DNA from: Candidatus Pacearchaeota archaeon
GTDB lineage: Archaea > Nanoarchaeota > Nanoarchaeia > Pacearchaeales > GW2011-AR1
Direction of reading: 5' to 3'
NCBI GenBank assembly: GCA_002686195.1
Contig: NZAS01000098.1
Location: 6,831-18,330, forward strand
Length of the DNA: 11,500 bases
Made by a program: the position numbers and the translations under genes. This document shows positions 6,250-11,500 of this stretch, one piece after another. Each line of letters begins with the position of its first letter. Positions within the stretch are counted from its first letter, which is position 1. Under the pieces are notes generated by a model. It made no database searches, was not told the DNA's origin, and was given only the letters and a program-made list of their open reading frames with translations.

Positions 6250-8187
6250 ATGTCTGATAAAAATGAATTTTTAAGCATCATAGAGTCGCAGAGAAAGAAG
6301 TCTAAAACAAAGAGGTTTCATGGCACATTTCTAGACTATCTAAGCGTTTTAGATAAAAATCCAGAATTTGTAATGCTGTCTCATAAAAGGTTGTATAAGA
6401 CAATAATGGAGATGGGCGCAGGGACCATTGATGAGTCTGATCCGCGACTAAGAAAGATATTTGACAATGAAACGACAAAAACATTTGACTATTTTAAAGA
6501 TGAATTTTTTGGCATGGAAAAAGTTATAGCAAAGATAATGAGATATCTAAAGTCAGCATCTCATCGAGGAGAGGAAAGCAGACAGGTTCTTCTTTTAATG
6601 GGTCCGGTAGGAGCAGGAAAATCGGCCTTAATTGAACACGTAAAGCAGGCATTGGAAAAAGCCAGTCTCATATATCACTTATCTGGCTGTCCAATAAGAG
6701 AAGAGCCGCTACATCTTGTACCAAGAGGTCTAAGGCCTAAGTTTGAAAAAATGCTTGGAGTAAAAATAGAGGGAGATCTTTGCCCTGTATGCAGGCATAG
6801 ATTAAATAATGAATATGAAAATAAATATGAGGACTTTCCTGTAACAGTTTCTTCATTTTCACAAAGAGGCCGTCGCGGAATTGCAGTTGTTCCGCCCATG
6901 GATGCAAATAGTCAAGATACAAGCGTGTTAATCGGATCAGAAGATATTTCAAAACTAGATCTATATTCTGAAGATGATCCAAGGGTTCTATCTTTAAATG
7001 GAGCATTTAATGCTGGAAATAGAGGAATAGTTGAATTTGTTGAAATTTTTAAAAATGAGATCGAATTTCTACACACTATATTGACTGCTACACAGGAAAA
7101 GCATGTTCCCTCTCCTGGTAAGAATGCAATGATTTATTTTGACGGCGTTATTTTATCACATTGTAATGAAGCAGAGTGGAATAAATTTAAGTCTGAACAT
7201 ACAAATGAAGCAATATTAGATAGAATTTTAAAAATTGAAGTGCCATATATTCTTGAGCTTGACCAAGAGATAAAAATATATGAAAAGATGATAAGTAGAT
7301 CAGATTTTAAGTCCGCACACATAGCTCCTCATACGATTAAAGTTGCTTCAATGTTTTCAGTCATGTCAAGGCTTCAAGGTTCACAAAAATGTGACATATT
7401 GACAAAAATGAAGATATACAACGGTGAAGACATAATTGAAAAAGGAAGAGTTAAAAAAGTAGATGTAAAAGATCTTAGAGATGAAGCAACATATGAAGGA
7501 CTAAATGGAATCTCAACGAGGTTTATCTTAAAGTCTTTAGACAATGCTCTATCAGATTCAGATAAGAATATGATAACTCCGAATGCTGTTCTTGAATCAC
7601 TCATTAGGCAGGTTAAAGAGCAAATCATATCAGATGAGGATAAAAATAGGTATCTTGAGATATTACAGAAGATTGTAAGAGAAGAATATCTAAAAATACT
7701 TGAAAATGAAATAGCCAAGGCATTTGTTACTGCCTATGAGGAACAAGCACAATCTCTATTTGATTCTTATCTTGATAATGCAGAGTGCTATACAACTGTA
7801 GGAAAGGTGAAAGATAAGATCACGAGAGAAGAGAGGGATCCCGATGAGTCATTTATGAGATCAATTGAGGAGCAAATTGGTATTGTTGGATCGTCAAGAG
7901 ACGGATTTCGTAGTGATGTGACAGCATATATGTTTGCAAAGATGAGACATGGTGAAAAAGTTGATTATAAGAGCTATGGCCCGCTTAAAGAGGCCATTGA
8001 AGGATACTTGATAACATCTGTAAAAGATATTTCAAGAATTGTTACAAGAAGCAAGTCAAGAGATGACGAGCAGAGAAAGAAATATTCTGAAATGGTTCAA
8101 ACATTAATGGATGAGTATGAATATAGTCCAGATTCTGCTGAGGAAGTATTAACATTTGCAGCAAACAATCTATGGCGAGACTCATAA
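6250..8187 (+). CDS. prkA: PrkA/YeaG serine protein kinase, AAA+ domain
   Basis: A 645-residue protein, essentially full length for the family (E. coli YeaG about 644). The N-terminal AAA+ domain has a Walker A motif GPVGAGKS (118-125), then the PrkA-typical blocks LSGCPIREEPLHLVPRGLR (144-162), EGDLCPVCRHRL (174-185, with a CxxC pair) and RRGIAVVPPMD (208-218). NGAFNAGNRGIVEFVEIFK (250-268) and YFDGVILSHCNEAEW (296-310) include the conserved elements after Walker B. The C-terminal part is the PrkA domain with distant likeness to cAMP-dependent kinases. Known members phosphorylate Ser/Thr of proteins and act in stress, sporulation and nitrogen starvation; some behave as AAA+ proteases or chaperone-like motors. 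The order yeaH-spoVR-prkA on one strand supports a single operon. No frameshift or missing key residue was seen, so it is probably active. Confidence 0.97.
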   Translation: MSDKNEFLSIIESQRKKSKTKRFHGTFLDYLSVLDKNPEFVMLSHKRLYKTIMEMGAGTIDESDPRLRKIFDNETTKTFDYFKDEFFGMEKVIAKIMRYLKSASHRGEESRQVLLLMGPVGAGKSALIEHVKQALEKASLIYHLSGCPIREEPLHLVPRGLRPKFEKMLGVKIEGDLCPVCRHRLNNEYENKYEDFPVTVSSFSQRGRRGIAVVPPMDANSQDTSVLIGSEDISKLDLYSEDDPRVLSLNGAFNAGNRGIVEFVEIFKNEIEFLHTILTATQEKHVPSPGKNAMIYFDGVILSHCNEAEWNKFKSEHTNEAILDRILKIEVPYILELDQEIKIYEKMISRSDFKSAHIAPHTIKVASMFSVMSRLQGSQKCDILTKMKIYNGEDIIEKGRVKKVDVKDLRDEATYEGLNGISTRFILKSLDNALSDSDKNMITPNAVLESLIRQVKEQIISDEDKNRYLEILQKIVREEYLKILENEIAKAFVTAYEEQAQSLFDSYLDNAECYTTVGKVKDKITREERDPDESFMRSIEEQIGIVGSSRDGFRSDVTAYMFAKMRHGEKVDYKSYGPLKEAIEGYLITSVKDISRIVTRSKSRDDEQRKKYSEMVQTLMDEYEYSPDSAEEVLTFAANNLWRDS

Positions 8188-8201
8188 GATAAAAATAGTC
8201 A

Positions 8202-9563
8202 ATGAACATTACAGGAGTGAGCGAAAGTCAGATACACAGAGAAATATTATCTGATTTTTTAAATTTATCTGAATTTGATGTCTTTTCTAAGCATGTATGC
8301 GCAATAAATGAAAGTATTGTAACGGAAGATCCTGTTCAAACATTTATGTTAATAAATAAAGGAAGTCTATATAATAGATTACTTAAGCCATTAATTGTAG
8401 ATGCCGTAATAGGCGCAGAGAAAACTGCAGCAGGCTCAGGAGAAATTTGTCTAAATTTAATATTAAGCTTAGTTCCTCACTGTATAAGAGATACCAGGCA
8501 GAATGAAAGTCACAAAAGTATATGCGATGAGCTATCTCTCTGTGAAAAAAGGCTAATTAAAGACATAGTCGCAGTGGGACAAAAGCTAGATAAAGATTCA
8601 CTATACACCATTCTTGATCAGGAAATATCAGGAGAAGAATCTAAAAGACTAGCATCTTCTGCCATAGAGATGTCAAGCTTAACAACGTCTATCTTTGTTG
8701 AAAGATCTAATGCAGTAGGAACAAAAATAGAAAAAGCGTCTGGATGTCAATTCAATATATCTGTAATTAATTCTTTTCTTATGGGAAGAGACTCCTGGAA
8801 TAGAAAAAAGGTAAAATGCATCATAATTGACGGAATGGTAGAGACAGTTGGCGAGATTCATCATCTTTTAGAGGAGGCATCGATTTCCAAGGAACCGTAT
8901 GTAATATTTGCTAGAGAGTTTAAACCTGAGATTCTTAGCACAATATACACAAACTTACAAAGAGGCACAATTGATGTATTGCCTATTTCAGTTGGGCTGG
9001 ATGAAGATACAATAAATATTTTAAATGATATAGCAATAGCATGTAATACAGATGTGATTTCTTCATATAAGGGTGACTTAATATCGTCTGCAGTAAAGGC
9101 AGATTTATCAGTAATAGATAAAATTTCTATATCCAAGAATAGTGCAATAATAGAAAATAATAAAAGATCACCTCGTATTGACAGTCAGTTATCTTACCTT
9201 AAAAGAAAGAGATCACTACAAAGAACCGGTGAGATGAGAAGCTTATTTGATAAAAGAATTAAGTCGCTTTTAAGTGATAGAGTAACAGTATCAATAGGAA
9301 CAGACATCAGGACAAAAGAAAGGACTTGCGTCGAGGAGGTTGATAAGTTTTTTAGAATGATAAGATCTTTAATAAGCTATGGATACTTCAAGACAAGCAC
9401 AATAAAAAAGAGTAAATTTAAATATGACACTATGGCTAGAGACATAATAGAGAAAAGAGGTGGACTTTTGCCAACAGCGTGTGCATGTATTGCAATAAAA
9501 TATGCAATATCAACTATTTCATCAATTTCCTCCACAGGCTATGCTATTATTGATGATATTTAG
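8202..9563 (+). CDS. Divergent GroEL-like chaperonin, probably ATPase-deficient
   Basis: A 453-residue protein, shorter than GroEL (548). Residues 202-264 match the apical-domain pattern of GroEL 219-280 (hydrophobic strand, helix, KEPYVIFAREFKPEILSTI, then NLQRGTIDVLPI against NTMRGIVKVAAV). Residues 272-319 match the DIA-x7-VIS stretch and the strand ending in IIEN. Residues 348-394 match GroEL 364-410 (LFDKRIKSLLSDRVTVSIG, then VEEVDKFFRMIRSLISYG). The C-terminal 421-453 match GroEL's GILDPTKVTRSAL block and a final TD-like end. ATP-site residues are lost: GDGTTT (Asp87) is replaced by AGSGE near residues 77-81, the catalytic Asp398 position aligns with Lys382, and the AGGG motif after residue 394 is absent. 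It sits 14 nt after prkA. It may cap or co-assemble with a host chaperonin, or serve in particle assembly. The match was made by eye from remembered GroEL sequence. Confidence 0.72.
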   Translation: MNITGVSESQIHREILSDFLNLSEFDVFSKHVCAINESIVTEDPVQTFMLINKGSLYNRLLKPLIVDAVIGAEKTAAGSGEICLNLILSLVPHCIRDTRQNESHKSICDELSLCEKRLIKDIVAVGQKLDKDSLYTILDQEISGEESKRLASSAIEMSSLTTSIFVERSNAVGTKIEKASGCQFNISVINSFLMGRDSWNRKKVKCIIIDGMVETVGEIHHLLEEASISKEPYVIFAREFKPEILSTIYTNLQRGTIDVLPISVGLDEDTINILNDIAIACNTDVISSYKGDLISSAVKADLSVIDKISISKNSAIIENNKRSPRIDSQLSYLKRKRSLQRTGEMRSLFDKRIKSLLSDRVTVSIGTDIRTKERTCVEEVDKFFRMIRSLISYGYFKTSTIKKSKFKYDTMARDIIEKRGGLLPTACACIAIKYAISTISSISSTGYAIIDDI

Positions 9564-9604
9564 TTTTACTTATCACTTGCTGGTATTTAGTTTTAATATA
9601 AATG
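9557..9604 (+). promoter_or_regulatory. Direct repeat and TATAAATG box upstream of small-gene run
   Basis: The 12-mer TATTTAGTTTTA occurs at 9557-9568 (over the chaperonin-like stop codon) and again at 9584-9595, 27 nt apart. The second copy runs into TATAAATG (9597-9604), one base off the T4-type late promoter box TATAAATA and also usable as part of an extended -10. This 60-nt gap is the best candidate for an internal promoter before the gene at 9624. Confidence 0.3.
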
Positions 9605-9613
9605 ATGTCATAT

Positions 9614-9618
9614 AGGAG
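9614..9618 (+). promoter_or_regulatory. Ribosome binding site for small gene at 9624
   Basis: AGGAG ends 5 nt before ATG 9624, a good spacing that supports this short gene being real. Confidence 0.6.
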
Positions 9619-9623
9619 AAAAT

Positions 9624-9863
9624 ATGAGTCAGATAGATGCAGTAATAAACTCTAGTGTAAAAAATCTTGTTGAGTTTATTAGACAAAAAGTTCAAAATAA
9701 TATTGCTGAAGCCAATAGCAGAGGAATGATTAGCCTGAACGATGGAGAAGTTGATAAGATTGTAAACTTAGTTGATTCATCAGTAACTCAAGCACTTGCT
9801 CTTGGGTATTCTGATGTTGAGTCTGCAATAAATACTCTCAAAAAGGAATATAGCCTACAGTAG
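9624..9863 (+). CDS. Small helical protein of unknown function (79 aa)
   Basis: No family recognised. The 79-residue sequence looks all-helical: an N-terminal helix (DAVINSSVKNLVEFIRQKVQ), a loop with Asn-Ser-Arg-Gly, then two helices (DGEVDKIVNLVDSSVTQALA and the YSDVESAINTLKKEY end). It has no cysteine, signal peptide or membrane segment. A good Shine-Dalgarno (9614-9618) and codon use like its neighbours support a real gene. It opens the small-gene run after the chaperonin-like gene. A small adaptor or structural role is possible, but nothing in the sequence shows it. Confidence 0.75.
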   Translation: MSQIDAVINSSVKNLVEFIRQKVQNNIAEANSRGMISLNDGEVDKIVNLVDSSVTQALALGYSDVESAINTLKKEYSLQ

Positions 9864-9869
9864 AATAAT

Positions 9870-10346
9870 ATGAACGGGTTAAAACATCTAATCCAGTGCC
9901 ACTGTATGCTTCCTCAATTCAAAGGAAAAAAAGATCCAGTCTTTCACAAGTTTGTTGTATTTTCACAGTTTAATGATAATAGTGAAATTATACCAAAGAT
10001 AGCTGCATGTAATAATTGTGGTGTTATTCATAACATAATCGATTTTTGTAGATCTGAGCTATATTATGGAACAGATGACACAGCTTCAATTATAACTAAA
10101 GATGATTTAAAGCACAATATTCCAGATGATATAACTAAGTTACTCATTGATCATAATTGTGATCTTGCAACATGGGAACATGTTTGCTTTATATATGAGA
10201 ATAATAAATATGATGAGCAAATTATCATAGCAAAAAATAGAATTATGGGGTCTACACAAATTAAAATTGTAACCATTAACAGTGATGGAAAGTTAATTAT
10301 AAAGTCTATTTTAAGAAAAGACGACGTAGATGGAAAAGCATTATGA
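9870..10346 (+). CDS. Putative zinc-ribbon-like protein of unknown function
   Basis: A 158-residue protein starting 6 nt after the previous stop. Two cysteine/histidine clusters are visible: Cys10-His11-Cys12 near the N-terminus and CNNCG with a following His (Cys47, Cys50, His54); His26 and Cys60 lie nearby. This spacing fits a treble-clef or zinc-ribbon fold that binds one zinc ion with about residues 1-60. The C-terminal half (about 75-158) alternates short strands and acidic loops (LATWEHVCFIYENNKYDEQIIIAKNR) with no recognised domain. I have a vague impression of similar hypothetical proteins in marine viral sequences, but cannot confirm it. The stop TGA overlaps the next start (ATGA), showing translational coupling. 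No strong Shine-Dalgarno is present. Confidence 0.8.
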   Translation: MNGLKHLIQCHCMLPQFKGKKDPVFHKFVVFSQFNDNSEIIPKIAACNNCGVIHNIIDFCRSELYYGTDDTASIITKDDLKHNIPDDITKLLIDHNCDLATWEHVCFIYENNKYDEQIIIAKNRIMGSTQIKIVTINSDGKLIIKSILRKDDVDGKAL

Positions 10347-10570
10347 AATATGGCAAGACAGAGCAAGATGTATCTGCTGAAAAATCGTCGCAGTGTCGAG
10401 AAATTGTAAGAGAAATTTTAAATTTTGGAGTAAATGAATTTCAGAAGATAAGAATCATACAGCTTTTATCTCTTGAGCTGGAAAATAGAGACCTCATGCT
10501 TAAAATTACAAACATTGTGAAAAAAGATGATGAAACTAGCAAAGAGAATGTATTAATTAAGATAGACTAG
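10343..10570 (+). CDS. Small helical protein of unknown function (75 aa)
   Basis: The ATG overlaps the stop of the previous gene in an ATGA junction, and the TAG is shared with the Shine-Dalgarno of the next gene, so it lies tightly inside an operon. The 75 residues have a variable, charged N-terminus and a compact core (REILNFGVNEFQKIRIIQLL then SLELENRDLMLKITNIVK) that reads as a helix-turn-helix-like three-helix bundle. Whether it binds nucleic acid is unknown. No family name can be given with confidence. Its position before an Hc1-like gene and ssrA suggests it belongs to the same block. Confidence 0.75.
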   Translation: MKYGKTEQDVSAEKSSQCREIVREILNFGVNEFQKIRIIQLLSLELENRDLMLKITNIVKKDDETSKENVLIKID

Positions 10571-10573
10571 GAG
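10569..10573 (+). promoter_or_regulatory. Ribosome binding site for Hc1-like gene
   Basis: AGGAG overlaps the TAG stop of the preceding gene and ends 6 nt before ATG 10580. It fixes the start and shows that expression is linked to the upstream gene. Confidence 0.6.
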
Positions 10574-10579
10574 AAAAAC

Positions 10580-10774
10580 ATGTCATCAAAATCTGACCTA
10601 TTAGAGCAATGGGAAGAGCTAAGAGTTCTAATTGAAAGCATCAATCTTGATGTTCATAAAAATGCAAATGGAAACAAATCAGCAGGTGTACGCGCTAGAA
10701 AGGGCCTAAGGCTCGTAAAGCAAAGATCAGCAGATCTTGTCAAGGTTTCTCTTGCAGCAAATAAGGAGAAATAG
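10580..10774 (+). CDS. Histone H1-like (Hc1-type) small nucleoid protein
   Basis: A 64-residue, Lys/Arg-rich protein. An acidic amphipathic N-terminal helix (LLEQWEELRVLIESINLDV, 7-25) is followed by the hallmark GNKSAGVRARKGLRLVKQ (31-48). This closely resembles the G-NKAAGTR-RKG-LK motif of bacterial Hc1-type histone H1-like proteins (known from Chlamydia and Bacteroidetes). The long Lys/Ala-rich C-terminal tail that compacts DNA in chlamydial Hc1 is missing; only ADLVKVSLAANKEK follows. It would thus be a minimal Hc1 domain, likely DNA-binding or dimerising. A tight Shine-Dalgarno overlaps the upstream stop, and the tmRNA 5' end lies 5 nt after its stop. The family assignment rests on pattern memory, not a search. 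Confidence 0.7.
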   Translation: MSSKSDLLEQWEELRVLIESINLDVHKNANGNKSAGVRARKGLRLVKQRSADLVKVSLAANKEK

Positions 10775-10779
10775 TATAT

Positions 10780-11120
10780 GGGGATGATTTGGATTCGACT
10801 TTGTAATCGAGATGAATAGTGCAAGCAGCCAAACGCAATACAGGCTTTAAAAGAGTTGCAAAACAATAGTTGCTAATAACAACAATTTCGACGAAATCCG
10901 CTTAGCGGCTTAATCGGGAGGTTGCTCAAAGCCTTCTATCCAATTTGAGCAAAGCAACAGACAAGTTGTAAAAATCAAAACATCTAATGCAACAGGATGG
11001 TAAACGATATCTTATAACCATCTATCTTTTTAGCTTTGTGATAGTAAGGCTAACAAGCTTGTGGATGACTTGAAATCAACATTATGAAGGACTGCGGTTC
11101 GATTCCGCACATTTCCACCA
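10780..11120 (+). ncRNA. ssrA: tmRNA (one-piece ssrA)
   Basis: A 341-nt transfer-messenger RNA that rescues stalled ribosomes by trans-translation. The 5' end GGGGATG pairs fully with CATTTCC (11110-11116), giving a 7-bp acceptor stem with the G3-U70 wobble that AlaRS reads. CCA is encoded (11118-11120). The hallmark GGATTCGAC is at 10791-10799. The T-arm is a 5-bp stem, TGCGG (11093-11097) with CCGCA (11105-11109), around the loop TTCGATT. The tag frame begins at GCT (10872) after the usual TAGT-type upstream signal and ends at TAA (10911-10913). The encoded tag is ANNNNFDEIRLAA, ending in the Leu-Ala-Ala that ClpXP recognises. One-piece architecture excludes the permuted alphaproteobacterial type. 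The 5' end is 5 nt after the previous gene's stop, so it is probably cut from a longer transcript by RNase P. Confidence 0.96.
10872..10913 (+). other. tmRNA tag-peptide reading frame
   Basis: Thirteen codons plus TAA inside the tmRNA encode ANNNNFDEIRLAA. With the alanine delivered by the RNA itself, the full tag is AANNNNFDEIRLAA. The run of four Asn and the Ile-Arg before Leu-Ala-Ala differ from the common gammaproteobacterial ANDENYALAA tag. The resume codon GCT was placed by homology with the TAGTC-GCA context of E. coli; a GTT start one codon earlier in the same frame is less likely. Confidence 0.85.
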
Positions 11121-11125
11121 TTTAT

Positions 11126-11145
11126 TAAAACACGAAGCAGTTTTA
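11126..11145 (+). terminator. Weak hairpin after ssrA, possible terminator
   Basis: TAAAAC (11126-11131) pairs with GTTTTA (11140-11145) around an 8-nt loop, 5 nt after the tmRNA end, followed by only a short T-run. The stem has a single G-C pair, so it is weak. Readthrough into the next gene is possible. Confidence 0.3.
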
Positions 11146-11201
11146 TTTGCAAATTTCTCTATGTAAAAAATACTTAAACGTACAATGATAAAAATTTTAC
11201 T

Positions 11202-11206
11202 GGAGG
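11202..11206 (+). promoter_or_regulatory. Strong ribosome binding site for last gene
   Basis: GGAGG lies 4 nt before ATG 11211. It is the strongest Shine-Dalgarno in the right part of the window and supports a true start there. Confidence 0.65.
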
Positions 11207-11210
11207 TTTT

Positions 11211-11500
11211 ATGACATGGAAATATGCAATAATTCTTGTTTCTAAAGACGGAGATGAAGAAGTTTGTGAACTAGTAGAGTTACATAGTAATAATATATTC
11301 AAAAGGGCAAACATATCATCTATTGAAGATTTATCTCTTGCACACCAAGATGTCGAAAAAGATGGAATAAATAGGGACTTCTACAGTTCAGGTACATTTA
11401 GAAGAGAATATAGCTGTGATACGCTTGAGTGGGAATTAATGTGGAAAAAATTTGATCAATATGACATTAATGATATTGATGATCTATACACAATTTTCGG
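11211..11500 (+). CDS. Hypothetical protein, 3'-truncated by window edge
   Basis: An open frame from ATG 11211 to the right edge (96 complete codons, no stop). It starts MTWKYAIILVSKDGDEEVCE and continues with an acidic, Trp/Tyr-containing sequence (EWELMWKKFDQYDINDIDDL near the edge). A strong Shine-Dalgarno precedes it. The opening strand followed by an acidic turn and second strand suggests a small alpha/beta domain. The family is not recognised. It is separated from ssrA by 90 nt with no clear promoter, so it may be expressed by readthrough or from its own weak signal. Confidence 0.78.
   Translation, partial: MTWKYAIILVSKDGDEEVCELVELHSNNIFKRANISSIEDLSLAHQDVEKDGINRDFYSSGTFRREYSCDTLEWELMWKKFDQYDINDIDDLYTIF

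Noticed and set aside
6675..7006. Overlapping minus-strand open frames opposite the PrkA AAA+ domain
   Set aside because: They mirror conserved PrkA motifs on the other strand and have no independent start signal or family likeness.
7374..7718. A 114-codon open frame on the minus strand inside prkA
   Set aside because: It is fully antisense to the well-supported PrkA gene, encodes a low-complexity Ser/Phe/Leu-rich sequence typical of reverse-strand translation, and has no ribosome binding site.
8861..9136. A 91-codon minus-strand open frame
   Set aside because: It is antisense to the chaperonin-like gene, without Shine-Dalgarno or recognisable domain.
10654..10866. Minus-strand open frame across the Hc1-like gene and the tmRNA 5' end
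   Set aside because: It overlaps a confirmed structural RNA on the opposite strand and has no family likeness.
11145..11154. Self-complementary ATTTGCAAAT considered as a terminator or binding site
   Set aside because: It is short and AT-rich, with no loop and no supporting context.

Overview
The window is AT-rich (roughly one third G+C by eye) and almost fully coding, with short gaps, overlapping stop/start codons and a run of small genes of unknown family. It holds 14 protein genes, two of them cut by the window edges, and one tmRNA gene. No tRNA, rRNA, insertion sequence or CRISPR array was seen, and no stretch over 300 bases lacks a gene. No ordinary housekeeping operon is present. The packing, the many small orphan proteins and the mix of auxiliary enzymes look more like a large tailed phage (probably aquatic) than a bacterial chromosome. 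This is inference: no capsid, tail or terminase gene is recognisable, and the stress genes below are best known from bacterial chromosomes. The tmRNA is of the one-piece type, which argues against an alphaproteobacterial chromosome.

Layout. (1) 2-1462, plus strand: the 3' part of a long protein with acidic, Pro/Glu-rich linkers, possibly virion-associated. (2) 1456-2731, minus strand: two peptidases, a membrane-anchored trypsin-like serine protease followed by a small HExxH zinc metallopeptidase. (3) 2795-3598, plus strand: a cupin resembling the type II mannose-6-phosphate isomerase domain, and a Nudix hydrolase. (4) 3727-8187, plus strand: the conserved trio YeaH/YhbH (VWA domain), SpoVR and PrkA (AAA+ serine kinase). 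(5) 8202-9563: a very divergent GroEL-like chaperonin that appears to have lost its ATPase residues. (6) 9624-10774: four small genes, including a zinc-ribbon-like protein and a minimal histone H1-like (Hc1-type) protein. (7) 10780-11120: tmRNA (ssrA), starting 5 nt after the Hc1-like stop codon. (8) 11211 to the right edge: the start of another unknown gene.

How the genes may work together. From 3727 to 11120 everything is on the plus strand with gaps of at most about 60 nt, so one or a few transcripts could carry it all. In bacteria the PrkA/YeaH/SpoVR trio is co-expressed during starvation and stress. Here it is joined to a chaperonin-like protein, a nucleoid-type protein and a ribosome-rescue RNA. 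I infer a stress or host-takeover module covering kinase signalling, protein folding, DNA compaction and translation rescue. The most unusual element is the apparently ATPase-dead chaperonin directly behind prkA.
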